From Flectonema sp. DT1601 (Eukaryota > Euglenozoa > Diplonemea > Diplonemida > Diplonemidae): DNA of 64,000 nt. The stretch lies in the NCBI GenBank assembly GCA_964019425.1, contig OZ025782.1, positions 930,001-994,000 of the forward strand. The letters are read 5' to 3'. Under the pieces are notes generated by a model that was not told where the DNA came from, did not search any database, and saw only the letters and a list, made by a program, of their open reading frames with translations. A program made the position numbers and the translations under genes. Every line of letters begins with the position of its first letter. Positions within the stretch are counted from its first letter, which is position 1. Below are positions 10,401-23,400 of this stretch, in pieces.

Positions 10401-13400
10401 CCTGTTTTGTTGTTTCTCATTAAATTGAATAAATGTCAACAATACGAAGACAGCCAATCCCAAAGTGACAAGAAGACCTCGCGACAAGAACATGACGCAA
10501 CAGTAGTACTCTCTCGAAGAAATAAAAATAACGTCACAATTGACAAACCTTTTCCGCTGAGCTCACCTTCCCACGAAGTGGTGTTTTGAGAAATGCTTCC
10601 ATTAATGTTCACAGTTGCAGTCTGAACCTCAACTCCGTAAACAGTTAGTGAAGCAGAGCTACCAGCGACTGTCCACAGAGGCAAGTGAGTGTTTTGTTTA
10701 GTGTAAGTAGCCACGTGGGTGATAGTCGAAGCAATGCCTCTTAGTTGAGAATTCTTTAAAGAAATCACAAGGTCACCAGTTCCAGATAAAGTCTTACTAG
10801 TGTTGTCAAAAGACAGATCCATCGTACCCGACACAGGTCCGATTGTTGCAGACCCACTGAGATCAAGTGAAGCTACAGTCATCTCGAGGTTATCAAACAG
10901 AACGTTAGCAACAATATTACTGCTCTCTCCAATTGAAACCCTTCCCTCCACGCTTCCTGACCAATTGGTTTCAAACTTTCCAGAATTAGGATTCTTTTCA
11001 ATAACCGAAGAAATACTCACATTCGCATCTGAAACCTTTACATCCCACAACATTGCCTTGCTGCCGGACACCGCAACCTCCCAAAGCGGGTCGCCATTTA
11101 CCCCGCAAGTGGTTTTCTGTTTTATGATTCCTTGTCCTTCGAATCCAGAGGTAGTGGATTTGTAATCCACAATTCCGTTGTTGGCACCGCTGCAGCTGTC
11201 GTCGTCCATTTGAATGAGAGTACTGAACTCGTATTGAGGTGTTACAATATCACACGATACGCTGGTATTCTGAACTTCCCAGTTCGTTCCAATTAAAAGC
11301 TCCGCTTCACAGCCCGTTTCGAACATCGTTGTCTCGGCTTTTACCATTCCCCGCCAATCACTTCCGTTCGAAATTAGCTCCACTTCGATGCTCGTGATGT
11401 CGAGGTTTTTAACGTCAAGCGGTGTTGGGGTGCTTGCGAGGAATGTCATGGCTGTGGATGTTTGTTTGTTTGTTTGTTTGTTTGTTTTTATTCCCAAGGA
11501 CAGTTCCTTGTGTTATCCAAGCGAGTATCAGTTAACCGAAATTCACCAAAGTAACACAGCAGAAGGCATCCCTCACAACACAGCAGCGGTAGAAAGACCA
11601 TCTTGAAAAGATTACTTGTTTGTTAGTTTCAAAAAAGAAGAATAAAAGAACAAACCTGAACTACAAAGATTAATATTCCACTCACTTACAATATACGATA
11701 CGAGATCCCCTGGCTTAGCAAAGAACGCAGCGACCTGATCAGTTAATTGATCGTGTCCGAGCATCTTGTAAGGACAATTATCACCAAATCCTTCTTCCTT
11801 CATGTAGGTGATCAGAGACACCAGTCCTGTTTCCGTGAAGGAAATATCTGGAATCGGAAAGTCAAATTGTGTTCCACCAGCCAAGAATGAAATAACTGTC
11901 GACTCACTCACAGTTACAACAGATGGCAGTGATGGTACCATTGCCTTCGCTACACCAACCGAATTGTTGTTAAGATGTTCGAACTCAAGTGAAAGCAAAG
12001 CACTCTCCTTCAGAGATGGAAATCTAACCGGAAGTTGCATGTTTGCAATTCCAATCTCTTTGAGCGAACTCAGCAGAGGAGCAGTGTTGAATACCAAGCT
12101 AGACCGTTCATCGATAATCATTATTGGATTACTTTCGTCATTGCTCGTCTCAAATCCAAAACTCAAAGTGATGTTCGAGTTCCTAATCGGGAACGTCAAG
12201 TCCGAAGTTTCAGCCGCAGAGAACGCGATGTTGGTGTTGTAATCAACCGCCGTTAGCTTACCTTCGAGTTTCATATTAGGAACCATAATATACATCTGAG
12301 GCCTTCCAGCAGTTCTAGATTTCAGTAAAGGAGATATCGCCATTCCGACCTTCACGCTGATCCCTAAACGAGCTCCGAATTCCCCGTCGATATCTGGCAT
12401 GATGTCGGAGACTACAGACATGAGTCGATTCTTCATAAGATCCTCAAGACCAGTTCCATCTAGAGCTCTATTCAAGACTGGTTCGGAGACCTTTTCAATA
12501 TTTCCAAGCAGATCGATATCAAACGCCAGCCATAAATCCAATGTCAGATATCTGTCTCCCTTTATCGTTTTCACCGCACCAATAAAATTAGTTCCCCCAC
12601 CGGATGTATATTCAAAAATGTTTTTAAGAAAACTCAGAAAACCTCCAACTGTAGGACTTGAACCAAATATCACATTGAGCTCGCGTTCGTATCGAAGATC
12701 AACGCGGAGGATGTTGCCGACCTCCGGAAGGTAATCCCGCCAGTCGAAAATGGAGCCGGTGCTTGGGTTTGTAAGATTCGACTGGAAACCTCCAAACAAA
12801 GCCGGGTAACTATTATTCAACTCCACTAGCATTTCATATTGAAACCGTGGATTAACTCCATAAGTTGGAGGAACTGTTGCAAGGAACTTACCCAGAGCCA
12901 TTAAAGTTGCATTCTCTGCTGTAGTTTTAATCCCAAGGCTGGTAAACAACTCCGGTAGGTAGTCCTCCGGAGAGAATTCAATACCGTTTGATTTATTGCG
13001 AGGGATTTCAAAATCTTTGTCAAATTGAGAAGAGATGTTTTTAGGAAGCAAGTCGATCATTGCCAGAGCGTTCTTTCTGCTCAACTTATAATTACTTTTC
13101 AATGATAGCATCCAAGAGAGATGTTCGATTCCGTACTCCGACCCACTAGCAGCTCCTGGAATCTCAAAGATGAATTCGAGGATCTCACCAATGTAGTTTA
13201 TCGGTTCGAACTTCTCACCACTCGACGTGTCAACACCTGAATCTGAAAATCGTCCAAAAATCGCCGGATGGGTTCCCTGAAGCTTGGCTAGAGTATCTCT
13301 TTGGAACAACACCGACTTTGAGATTTCCTGACGGCTTCGATACTCGTCTAACTTTAACTCGTAAGGAAGTCCAATACCCAGCTGTCGGTACGACTCATGC

Positions 13401-16400
13401 ATTGCTAGATACCTGTCTAATACCTCATCAAAGTCCATCGTGCCGTTGATTCCTGTGGTAGTTTCCCTTTCTTCGTCATTTGCATTTCCAAACGCAGAAA
13501 CAGAACAGACACTTGATAAGAAACATAACAACACACCTGATAAGAAGTACTCCAAGTTATCGCTGTACACGGAACCTGGAAAAGGTTTGTGAGCTGAAAC
13601 TTCTTCAACCAGCTGATTGAGTGAGCTGGTCACGAAGCTGAGATGGTTAATCGATGTCCCTTTTTCTTGGACTCTGAGGAAGGAGAGATCCAGATCGACA
13701 GTCATTTCAGCTGTTTTGCCGTTGAGGATGTCGAGATCGTGAATGGCAACAATCGGAATGAATCTCTCAGAGTCCGTGTGGAGTGGAAGAACTACATCCA
13801 GCTTGCCATACGGTTGTGGTTTCATTCTCTGTGTTTTGATTTATTTTTGTTTTCTCAAAAATAATTCATTCCTTTTATTGTAATCAAGTCAGCCTTTAAG
13901 AAAATAAAATAAAACTATCGCCATACCGAGTAGATCAAACTCATCAAGTCAGTCGAGTCGTCAACAACTGAAGCTGTTGCAGTAGCAAATGCTTTGCTCT
14001 TGACTCCAAATACAAGAGAAATTATGCCGTCAGCCACACTTAGGAGACCGTCCCCGATGACCATGTCAACGGGATCAACAAGTATTTGCACCTCAGCGCG
14101 GTATTTTTTTACAGTGATGCTGTTTTTTTTTTTTTTTGTACCAAGAAACAATTCAGATTGAAGCCAGTGTTACTTCAAAGAAGTGACGGGGGGAGGCTGG
14201 ATGGCAGGAGATGGAAGATGCGCCTACTGATGGCGCACTTTGTGGCGCCATCAGTACAACCTTTTCTACGATGACGGGGCTGAGTCCGGGCGATTTGCTG
14301 CTGGATGCTTTTACCGAAAGGTGGTGGCTGTTCTGAGACGAGAGGGGAAGGACCTATTGTGACAATCGAAACACTGCATTACTGCCGGAGGTAGTGGGTC
14401 CGGAATCGATACGCCAGCTCTCCAGATACTCGTCGTTTGATGCGGCGAGGTACCTTCCGATCGGGAAGACACAAATAGCGCAGCAGTCAGCTGAAACATA
14501 ATGGAAGCTGGGAATCGAATTGTAGTGTCGTTTTGTCCCGCGTTTCCTGCTCAGCGAATGGCTCTGCCGAACTGCATATGAAGTACAAACTGCCGGTTCT
14601 CCGCCACCTCCACCAAGGGCGAGGAGTTTCAGGAGGGGTCCGGCGCACCTGACGTGATGCTGACGGAAGTGGCGACTGTTGGAGCTGTTGGAAGCCGTCA
14701 CATCCTGACAGGAGGCAGGTGCGACAGGATTTTGTCTGCGTTCGACAAAAATATAAGGAAGGCTAATCTGAATGGTTTTTATTGACTCCTTCTGTAAAAG
14801 TAGTCGGGCATCACATGTAATCTTTTCATAGCTCACAGTCCAACCGCGGATTACAGTTTCCTTCACAAACAACAACACTATATTCTCACAGAGACTCAAC
14901 TATGAATTTATAAAAGCTTCAAGAGTCAGTTTTATCTTTCCCTCGGCAGTTCAATCTCTCAGATCATCCTTTATCAAGAGCTTTCCTACTTTAGAACTTA
15001 AAAAAAACACAAGTTGAAAAACAAACCTAACTTCCTTCGATTTCGTAATACTGATCTCGATTTCAACGGTTGCCGCAGCTTCATAATAAATATTGAAGTC
15101 AGGAATCGTAACATCACTCGCAGGTGGAGCATTTCTGTCAAGAAGCTCCCAAAGTTCTCGCAGTTCACTGATAGGTAAAAAGAGTTCCTTAAGTGCCGCC
15201 TGCATTGAGTAAACAGGAACTAAAGATAAGGCAGAAAGTTGAATGTTTATCGACACTTTGTCATCAACTGTTTCATGACTACATTGAAAGGTGTTCACAC
15301 GAACAGAAGTTTCAGAGTGGGGAGCTGGAACATTGTGAGACATAACATTTACAAGCCCATCGAGAGTTGTCAAGTGGCTGTCGTCTGTGTCGTATAACTC
15401 AAAGTAGTTCGCAACAGACGATCTAATGTCCAACAACGCACCAACCCCGTGAACCATATGTGACGGTTCTGGCATTCCTGTCAGATCTAACTTATTGAGA
15501 TTCGACTCGTTCATGTTTACATCTATTCCTTTTATCTGTTTTTGTGTGTTAAATTGAGGAAAATATGCAAAATCGAAAGATAAATAAATAAATTATTTGA
15601 AGAATAAATAACAAACCTTATCGAGAGCCTGTAAAAGAGGTTCAATCATCCAGTGGATATCGTTTTCATCATTAGAAGGCTTCATCACTTTTGGAATAAA
15701 TGGATCGATAGCCTTTCGAAGAACAGAAAGTTTGACGACAACGAACTCACCTCCCTGAGTAACTGCGTAAATAAAATCATCTTCTACGACGAACCCGTGA
15801 GTACCATCGAGTTCTGGGATGCGTTTTAATTTCTTAGGTGTGTCGCTGTTCTCTTCGTACGACACAACCCAAACCTGACCTCTGGAAGCAGAAATTGTGA
15901 TCTGTCCATAAACTGCAATGTGCGTGTTGAAAACAACGTTCTCCGATTCCAACGTTTGGGCAGAACGTTGCTCTAATTGAGTTGCTGCAGCAATCTCCCG
16001 ACCTTTTTCATCTACTTCGACCTCAACAGGGTTTTGGTCATCAGAGACGTTAATGATGTAAATACCTCCCTCCTTATCATTCAAGTAAGCTCTTTGATTA
16101 CTAACATCGATACTCGCAATTAATGTGAATATTTCAATTTTAGAAACCACCAAAGGGTTAATGTGATCATCAACTCTCACGATAGCCATCTTATCCCGAA
16201 GTATAACATAAGCTAAGTCTTCATGGATTTTAATGTTCGTAGGATGCTCATCATGAAGTATAACAGAAAGGTACTTCGGATTCTTGGGATCCTTGACATT
16301 TAAAAGATGAAGACCAGAAGACTCATCAAGGATAAATATGACATCTTGTTGTTTTCCAGATGTTGGTCGATAAACTAAAAACTCACTTGAGGGATTGGAA

Positions 16401-17137
16401 GAGTTTCGGGAAGTGACCTTAAACTGACTTAAGTACTTTGGAAGGGGACTTGAAACATCGTAAATAAGAATATTTCCCGTCTGCGCATCAGCTATTGCCA
16501 ACGTTTTCTTATGAACGCAGAGTGAACGCGCAACTTTAAAGTTTTCATTCGGTTGTAAAAGCGCTACTTCTACCGGACTTGGGGGACTGGTAATGTCTAA
16601 GGCCCGAACACCAGCAGTTTCATCAGCTAAGTAAGCGATGTTACCAGAGATGGCTAATCTTTTTGTTAATCCAACAGGGACCCTTCCAGTAACAGCCGCG
16701 CTGTGGTAGTCGATGACAACACTTTCTTTGCCATCTGACTCCTGGTCATCAGTTGTGGAGACGAGGAAGTAGATTGCGACTGCTGCGATTATCATTGTGA
16801 TGATGCAAACAGCTGCGAGGATCTTCTTCCTTGTCGCTGATGTTTGTTCTTGCTTAGCGATTTCATCAAATGCAACAATTGATTCGCTGTCGCTACCAAC
16901 ATCAATCAATTTCGTCATGTCTAACGCTTCTGGTGAAGACAACAAACCCAGCGGTGGTGGTGTTGATAAACTCATCCTACCGGACGCACTCGCCCCTCCA
17001 CTTGGCACTACGCTTGGTGGTTTTGAAGCTAACGGATCGACTGCTTCCAGAGGTTCATAGGCAGCCAACGGATTACCAGCCTCCTCATAATCTTCAATAT
17101 TCATTTCCTTATTAAATTCAACATATTTTCTCAACAT
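4457..17137 (-). CDS. giant type II membrane protein with LVIVD-like propeller, copy A
   Basis: I reconstruct nine exons: 17137-15617, 15535-15027, 14119-13927, 13828-13537, 13452-11656, 11451-10549, 10401-9974, 7561-7193 and 7111-4457. All phases match, giving 2,888 residues. Residues 1-105 are cytosolic and acidic/proline-rich. A single membrane helix lies at about 106-126 with basic residues on its N-terminal side, implying type II topology. LVIVD-type propeller repeats fill about 150-490 (YLADETAGVRALDITSP and similar). Exon 5 (13452-11656) holds repeated modules of about 110 residues (HPAIFGRFSDS / YPALFGGFQSN). Exon 6 (11451-10549) repeats beta modules with PLWEV/PLWTV. The last exon is beta-rich, has a CGCKKC motif, then a Lys/Glu/Asp-rich coiled region and a short beta tail. 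I infer a surface or adhesion role. I do not recognise the family. Exon 4/5 may be read through, because the 84-nt intron keeps frame. Confidence 0.8.
7652..7673. repeat. poly-C tract (22 C)
   Basis: It lies directly left of the intronic element. The matching copy B intron has an uninterrupted poly-C tract (about 23668-23682), showing that the element entered or split this homopolymer. Confidence 0.9.
7676..7868 (+). repeat. left terminal inverted repeat
   Basis: It pairs with about 9672-9875. The best stretch is GAAAAATCTCAAAAAGTGTG followed by GACCGTGTGGTACCTG at 7828-7864, matching the reverse complement of 9674-9711. The outer end matches as GGGTACAAGC with small gaps. The overall similarity is imperfect, with several indels. 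Confidence 0.7.
9672..9875 (-). repeat. right terminal inverted repeat
   Basis: This is the partner of 7676-7868 in reverse orientation. It ends in GCTTGTAC plus eight Cs, where the left end has only three Gs, so the C run appears to have slipped. Confidence 0.7.
11461..11484. repeat. (TTTG)6 microsatellite at a 3' splice site, copy A
   Basis: Six TTTG units lie 9 bases upstream (in gene sense) of the acceptor TCCACAG of the 204-nt intron 11655-11452. The same tract has 26 units in copy B. Confidence 0.9.
14139..14748. other. 0.6 kb insertion in intron 2 of copy A
   Basis: This stretch is missing from copy B, where the intron instead has a (TTA)n tract. It is GC-richer than the surrounding intron and starts beside a poly-T run. 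A minus-strand ORF crosses it (14899-14354) but matches nothing I know. It may be a mobile-element fragment; I saw no clear terminal repeats or target-site duplication. Confidence 0.6.
14225..14256. repeat. 12-bp-arm hairpin
   Basis: TACTGATGGCGC at 14225-14236 and its exact reverse complement at 14245-14256 are separated by 8 bases. It lies inside the copy-A-specific insert. Confidence 0.8.
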
Positions 17138-17255
17138 TGTTTATTGTTTTCCAGAATAGCTGCCTTTAACCTGTTCACAGAAGAAGATAATATAATTTTC
17201 AGAATCGATTTAGCAACGCAGTTTTTTAAGGAAAGGTGAGGACAAAAAAAAGGGA

Positions 17256-19604
17256 GATGTGGATTTTGTACTTACTTAGGAGGGTATGGATTAAATTAAG
17301 GAATCATACAGTAACCCTCTGTGGAACTGATGGACTACTACATGAATACCAACCACCCGATGAAGGTGATGTTTTGAACGTTATTTTATTGAATTTAAAA
17401 CGAATTCGTTGGTAAATAGAAAAGGATTTTCTTTATCATGGAAACCCTGTTCGAATTTTAAATTAATAACACACAAGACGTTGATCTTAAAGTTCCAAAA
17501 CGTCTCGTAAAAAGTGGATTTCGCACCCGGAAAGAAGAAATTTGATGAAAAAATACAAAAAAAGGAACGGGAAAAGAAAGAACAAATTTGTTTTTAATTA
17601 TTTTTACTACGGTTGATGACGATTCATGGTCAGCAAAATTCTCAAAGACACCAGAGTATTCCATTTTCAAGAACAACTTAAAGCTTCAGAAATCGGAAGC
17701 ATTAAGTTGATTCAAGCGCAAGAAGACGTTATCACTTCTTATTTACGGAAAATTGGGCTAAAAAAGATGGCAAACTTCTCTCTCCATTAGTTTGACAGAA
17801 ATACTTTTGGTGTTGTTTTTGAATACACGTGTGTCAGGTTTCGTAATCAAAGTCGGAAGGAAAAAGAATCTTTTTGAAGGGGCAGGACCAACCGCTAAAG
17901 GTGGTTAAAAAAGAGTTGAAAGCAGAGCTGACCTTCGCCGAACACCAGACAAGGACACCAAGGTGAACACTGACAATCTCGTGAGCCACACTAAGGTAAG
18001 AATTGCTCTCTAAACGTAAGCCGTTAAACAAAGCTTAACAAGAGTACGTAATCCCTTTGTCAGATGCAAAAAGTAAACAAAACAAACAAACAAACAAATA
18101 ACAGAAACTAAATTCCTACGCAAGGCTGTACTTCGGGTGTCTTAATTGCAAGCAAGAAATAAAAATAATTTTCTTTTTTACCAACAACAATTCCTTCATA
18201 TCGCAAACAAGCTTCAGCAATGTATCCACATCGACTTCGAAGTAAGCTTGTTGAGGACAAGGTCATCTGTGGGCGCAAGGAACTACCAGACATGACAAAC
18301 CAACGCAAGTGTATTGTGGCTTCAAGTAGCTGCATATGGTCTCCGTCAACTCAAAGCTGAGGCAATCATTGCTATAAAGTAGTGACACAGCCAGAGTTAA
18401 CGCAATTCGACCAACATCTCCAGAGTAGCATACTTGTGCTCCATCCATCAAGTAACAAGGATATAATGGGTAGATAAGAATCTACTTTTATTTTCCTTCG
18501 TCATAAAATGATGAAAACTAAAATTATAAATGTATATGAGGATGTGCAGAAACCCCCCGGGGGGTTTCTGCACCGCCTCATATTCAAAATAGAAAAAAAA
18601 TCTGAATAAGAGAGCCAAAAATAGAAATGATTAAAAGAAAGAACAAGTGCTGACTTTCCGGTGGTCAATCCGATATTTCGGACTCAGTAGAGACATTTGT
18701 GTACGAACCACTTAAAATAGAAAGTCAACAGTTGTCTAACACGAAATAATAAACGAATTGCAGTTCAATTCTTCAGCACATGTTTCTAAACTGAGCTGAC
18801 ACACACGCAGTCCTCAAACTGAACATGTGTGAGAAGGATAGCTTCCAGAATGCTGTTTGCATTTTCATTATTACATAGTTCTTACTTAACCACATAAGTG
18901 ATTACTTTTCTTAATTGTGACGGGGGAAGGGGGAAGGTATGGAGTTCTTTGTTTTTGATTGATGGAAAGGTGAGAAACTCACCTCCATTTCACAACAGTT
19001 ATCGAATGGTTCAAGCTTCTTGCTTCACCAGGAACTTCTACTTCATAAGTAAATGAAGCGATTTGAATGTAATAAAGGGAAGAGACGAATTGCAATAATG
19101 TTACTATTATGAAAGTTAAAAAATAAACTCAAAAAAAAATAAGTTTATTTGTTTTCCTTCTTTTTCTGACGTACGCACTATTCTGTGGAGCTAGTAGCCA
19201 ATACTGAGGTATTAGCAGGAGTTTTCACAAAAGCAAATATTCAAATCAACAAATAAATCGGACAAATAATGATTTGGTTTCAGACATGAATCTCTGTGTG
19301 GAGTTAGGGTGTTAGTTTTAAAAAAATGGTGAGCCGTTTAGCCACAGTTAGTATCATTAATTTTAGTTAGCTATTTTAGCAGTGAATTATCACATGTAAA
19401 AAAAATAAACACATCAACTAACCGTTTAGCTATATTGTTGGTATTAACAATTATCACCCAATCAAAATAATCAAATGTAAAAATTAGCCGAACAACAAAC
19501 AAATAATGGGTTGGGGATAATGGTTTCGGGCTAAAATTAAAAAGGTTTTCCTCGGACCATTAGTAGCTATATTAGCAGTGAGTTATCACAAGAAAAAAAG
19601 AAGA
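17256..19604. other. spacer between duplicated copies, possible gene remnants
   Basis: I see no convincing gene here. Short minus-strand ORFs at 17458-17676 and 18108-18451 have protein-like composition (for example DGAQVCYSGDVGRIALTLAV) but change frame and end early, so they may be decayed exons. The stretch also holds the palindrome at 18535-18582 and, near its right end, a dispersed repeat. Confidence 0.5.
18535..18582. repeat. 48-bp near-perfect palindrome
   Basis: The arms are TATGAGG, two unpaired bases, then GTGCAGAAACCCCCC, followed with no loop by the exact reverse complement of those 15 bases, two unpaired bases and CCTCATA. Only the two-base internal bulge departs from perfect symmetry. 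The six-C/six-G centre stands out from the AT-rich surroundings. Confidence 0.95.
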
Positions 19605-19760
19605 AGAAAACACATCGTCCTGCTGCTCTATTTAGCACTGTGGAGTACGTAATTTCAGGCTTTAATCTTATCCTGCTTTGTCTCCCTTGTCCCTTACGAA
19701 TAAGTTCCGGAGGAATTCACTCTTCAGTTAATATTATTTATTTTATTAGTTAGAGACTCT
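19487..19760. repeat. dispersed repeat, copy spanning duplication left border
   Basis: It contains, in order, CAAATAATGG, TTTCGGGCTAAAATTAAAAA, then TACGTA(A/G)TTTCAGG, TTTAATCTTAT and AAGTTCCGG. The same blocks in the same order occur at 58440-58700. Its right half is also present at 3570-3720 next to the LINE. Confidence 0.6.
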
Positions 19761-20474
19761 TCAAACTTGAGGGTCTCTAATTCTGCAGAACTTAATTCCA
19801 AGAAGACTATTTTATTAGTTTCCACACTGGGCATTCCAGATCAACAGATCTGTAACCTCAATGATTCCACCGTCATCGGATTACTAACAGGAAACAAAAA
19901 CAAAAGTAAAAGATTGACGGAAAGTTTGATACGATACGAAAAGATGACGGGAAGAGGGATTTATTTGCACACCAAAAATAACGACACAATTATGAATTAA
20001 AAAAAATCGTAATCGAGGGCAAAGATCATTCGAAATGTGCCAACAGAAAAAGAATCATAATAATACCTGCGACGTTTTTTTAGACGAGAGGAAACAGAAT
20101 TAAAAAAATATTAAAAAAATCAAAGAAATACCAACATAACAGAAGCCAGCTACGAGACAGTACTTCAGTACTACTTCAACAGAAGCACTTCTCAAATAGT
20201 TGGTATTAGTCTTAAAGAAAGTTATCAAATAAATAATAGATATTTAGGCCAGCAAATTCCATCAAATATATGACAGCGGAAACACGGAGGGAACAAAAAA
20301 ATGGCACGCTGGACGTTGAAGAGCAGCAGTTGCTTGCTCGTCAACATGGAGAAGCTATTAACAATAAAAAGAATACGTTCGTTGTTTGCAAGGATTGCTT
20401 CAGTCACAGACGGAAACTAATTCAAACAGAATAATTAAAAATGAACAACGTGTTGCAAACTACTATTTGCTCAA

Positions 20475-23400
20475 CTATTTCTTAATTAACTTGTTAATAA
20501 CATCAATAGCCTTGTCTTGGATAGCTTTCTTCACATCACCAAGAAAGATCTTTCCGCGGTACGATAGGACCAACCGATTGCCAGCCACAGTGATGTCAGC
20601 TTTTATCGATGCCTCCACTGATCCTCTGCTGAGAGCTGTTGAGAAGTCAATCCTGTTGATGACTATTAAGTTCTTACCAAACTGGATGATCATATTTTTT
20701 AAATCTTTCAACTTGTCTCCGATCTTCTTTAAAGTATCAATTGCTTTGTCTAACACTCTCTTTGCGTCATTTACTAACTTTTTAGCCGAATCTATAAGTT
20801 TCTTGCCTTCACTTTCAAGTTTAGATAAAATGTTCTTCGCCCCCTCCCAAGCCTTCTTAGCTGCTTCAATAATTTTACAACCGAGGAACTTAAAACAGCT
20901 GATGAAGGATTTACACGCGCACTTGGCATCGTTCTTTTCCTTCTCCTTAATCTGGAGATCTTTCCTGGCGGAGTCTATCTTCTTATCGGACGCTGCTTTC
21001 TTATTCTTGTATTCCGTTTCCTCGTCATCGTATTTCCTTTGCTTCGAATTCTTGTCCTTTTGAGCCTTCGTGTGTTCGCGTGTGTAAGATGCAGACAAGT
21101 CAGAATCGGTTGCTGATGCCGAGTCGTCAGCCAGTTGACTGTTGATATCATTACCAAAACTTCCAATAATTACACTTTTATGATTAGAAGATGAAGGTTT
21201 GCCTGTAACTTCAAGTGATGCCACCACAGCAAACTTATTGATGTTGAATGAGAAACTTCCTCTCGTCATCTTCTCACTCAATAACATGTTTATGCTTGCA
21301 GAGAATCCCAGGACTTGGACTTGTCCTGAAACTTCTAAAATCCTATCAGAAGTCGTGAGCTTCAAAAGAAAACTCGGTCCTTTATTTGGGTTACCCGCTG
21401 CAGTGATATCTAACGGACCCCAAGTAACTGGTTGTAACTCAAGGGAGGTTTCCAGACCCTCAGCGTCTAACTTAAACGTTGCTTCTGCTACTGTCAAGGC
21501 CCCCATAATTTTCATATTCTTAATGTCGACGATAGTGCCTGGGGGGATGGTTTCAAAAACAGCTCCAATTTGGATGTCAACCTCGTCGATAGGGTCGGGG
21601 TTAAAACTTGCGGACATGAAATCAACTGAGCTGTCAGTTAGTACCTCACCAGGTCCTTCGACACACTTTTTGCATCCGCAGACTTCTTCAATCAGATTGC
21701 GAACGTTTAGATTCTTAACTTCTGCCTTGAAAGCACTTTTTCTGAAATCCGTAATATCAGCTCCAACTACAACAGTTCCAGTAGCAGCCCCGACTTGAAT
21801 TCCCCCGATGACAGAAAATCCTGACAGTGCGATTGGGGAAGCTGGGACAACCGACATTTGGATACCAACGGGAAATAATATTTTTGTTCCCGAGATGCCA
21901 AACGGCTCATCCCAAGGCTTGTTGCTGTCTAACGAAAGACCAACTGTCAACGCTCCAGTTGTATCCATCGAAATAAAACCTCCAGCTTGAAATACCTGAG
22001 GATTCGTACCCCCGAGAGTGAAGTCAAGCTTGACTAGAAATCCAATACTCATAACTGCTGATATCTTAAAGCACAAAGCAACCTCACGAAGAACAACATC
22101 TCTTCCAAGAGGAACGTTACCCGCTAGTATTACAAAAACGTCAACTTCGCTGATGGACAAGATATCAGCGACGACAATGAGACCTCCCGAGTGGGGATCT
22201 TTCGAATCGCTGATCTGCTGCGTCAAGTCTTGTGGTGCAACTGCCATAACGTCTTCAACAGCTTTCGAGTTGAATCCCAAAACTGTTCGAATACTAATGC
22301 CGCTGCGGAATGAAATCATCCGCCCCGTCCGGATGTCCTTTACTTCGAATCCTTGCTTGCAGATGCTGAAGGAAAGTAAACGCAGTTTCAACGTGTTGAT
22401 AATAGTCTCAATTACTGGAGGTGTTCCAGAACGTGATGAAAGGTCTCTTGCGGTGATCATAAAACCAAATCCCCACTTGTTATTAGAACCAGCACCTGCA
22501 GCTATTAGTAACTCAACTGGCATACCGAAAAACGAAGCATCAGCAGATATGTAGGCATACTTCTCAGTAAAGTCAACAACGAGAACAACATTACTAAATA
22601 TAACAGAATTCATTGCTGAGTTGATGTCAGGATGACCTATCCCAGCTGAGGCGCCTATTGGAGACACAAACTCCTTTGAAATTGAACCTAAGTTGACTAC
22701 ACTTCCCGGGTTGGGCTGGGCCACGAGACTGAAATCGCTAAACGGCTGCAGCTGAAATGACATTACAGCGTTAAAACCCAACATCTCTCCGGTTATGCGG
22801 ACACTTTTCTGATCAGCGTTGTCATTTACTAACTCAACGGCTAGCGATTTGATCGTCAGTCGCTTGCCAGGCCCAAATGGAATAACGAGGTTTCTTCCGA
22901 AACCAACTAAGTTCCACGCCTTTTCGCTGCATGCTGGCCTCGAAAAATTAACCCCGACCTCAAAGGGAGGTATGTTTCCAGGTAAATTTCTAACAGCGAG
23001 TGTTCCCTGTCCTTCGCAGCCATCCAGCGCTACGGCAATCGAAACATAACCAGCTGGATCATTCCAGATAATTACTGCAGAAGCATTCATGTTAGTAGTG
23101 TCTAGAAGGTATTGTTGTGATACACCCTGTTTTTGAAGTTATCGTTTGCAGTTTCCTCTCGTAGCAACAGGCTAGTAAAAAGCAACAGTAATAGGGAAAA
23201 AACATACCCCGCCAACAGGGTGGGCGGTAATCACGCCGGTCCATTTTCTAGTGTTAAGGCTCGCCATGGGATTTCCTCCATGTGAGGAAGAAGTAAGATT
23301 AACTTCCAGCCATTGAAAAGTCTTCCTATCTTGTGCAGTCCAAGGGTTCATGTACCTGCCGTACATTTTTACAACACCACTGCAGGAGTTGTGTTCAACC

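Larger units (their letters stand above)
3570..17255. repeat. segmental duplication, copy A
   Basis: The segment is collinear with 19605-30485. Homology starts at the shared string CACATCGTCCTGCTGCTC next to the LINE 5' end, and fades about 120 bases upstream of the gene's ATG, after the string GAAGAAGATAATATA. Copy A is longer by about 2.8 kb, chiefly because of insertions in two introns. Exons 2-7 are almost identical between copies. The 3' end of the last exon and the first exon are more diverged. Confidence 0.95.

Noticed and set aside
11676-11686. GTAAGTGAG as the donor of the giant gene's exon ending near 11656
   Set aside because: It is the better match to the metazoan consensus, but leaves the wrong phase for the next exon, whereas GTTTGT at 11655 gives the correct phase and matches the other donors.
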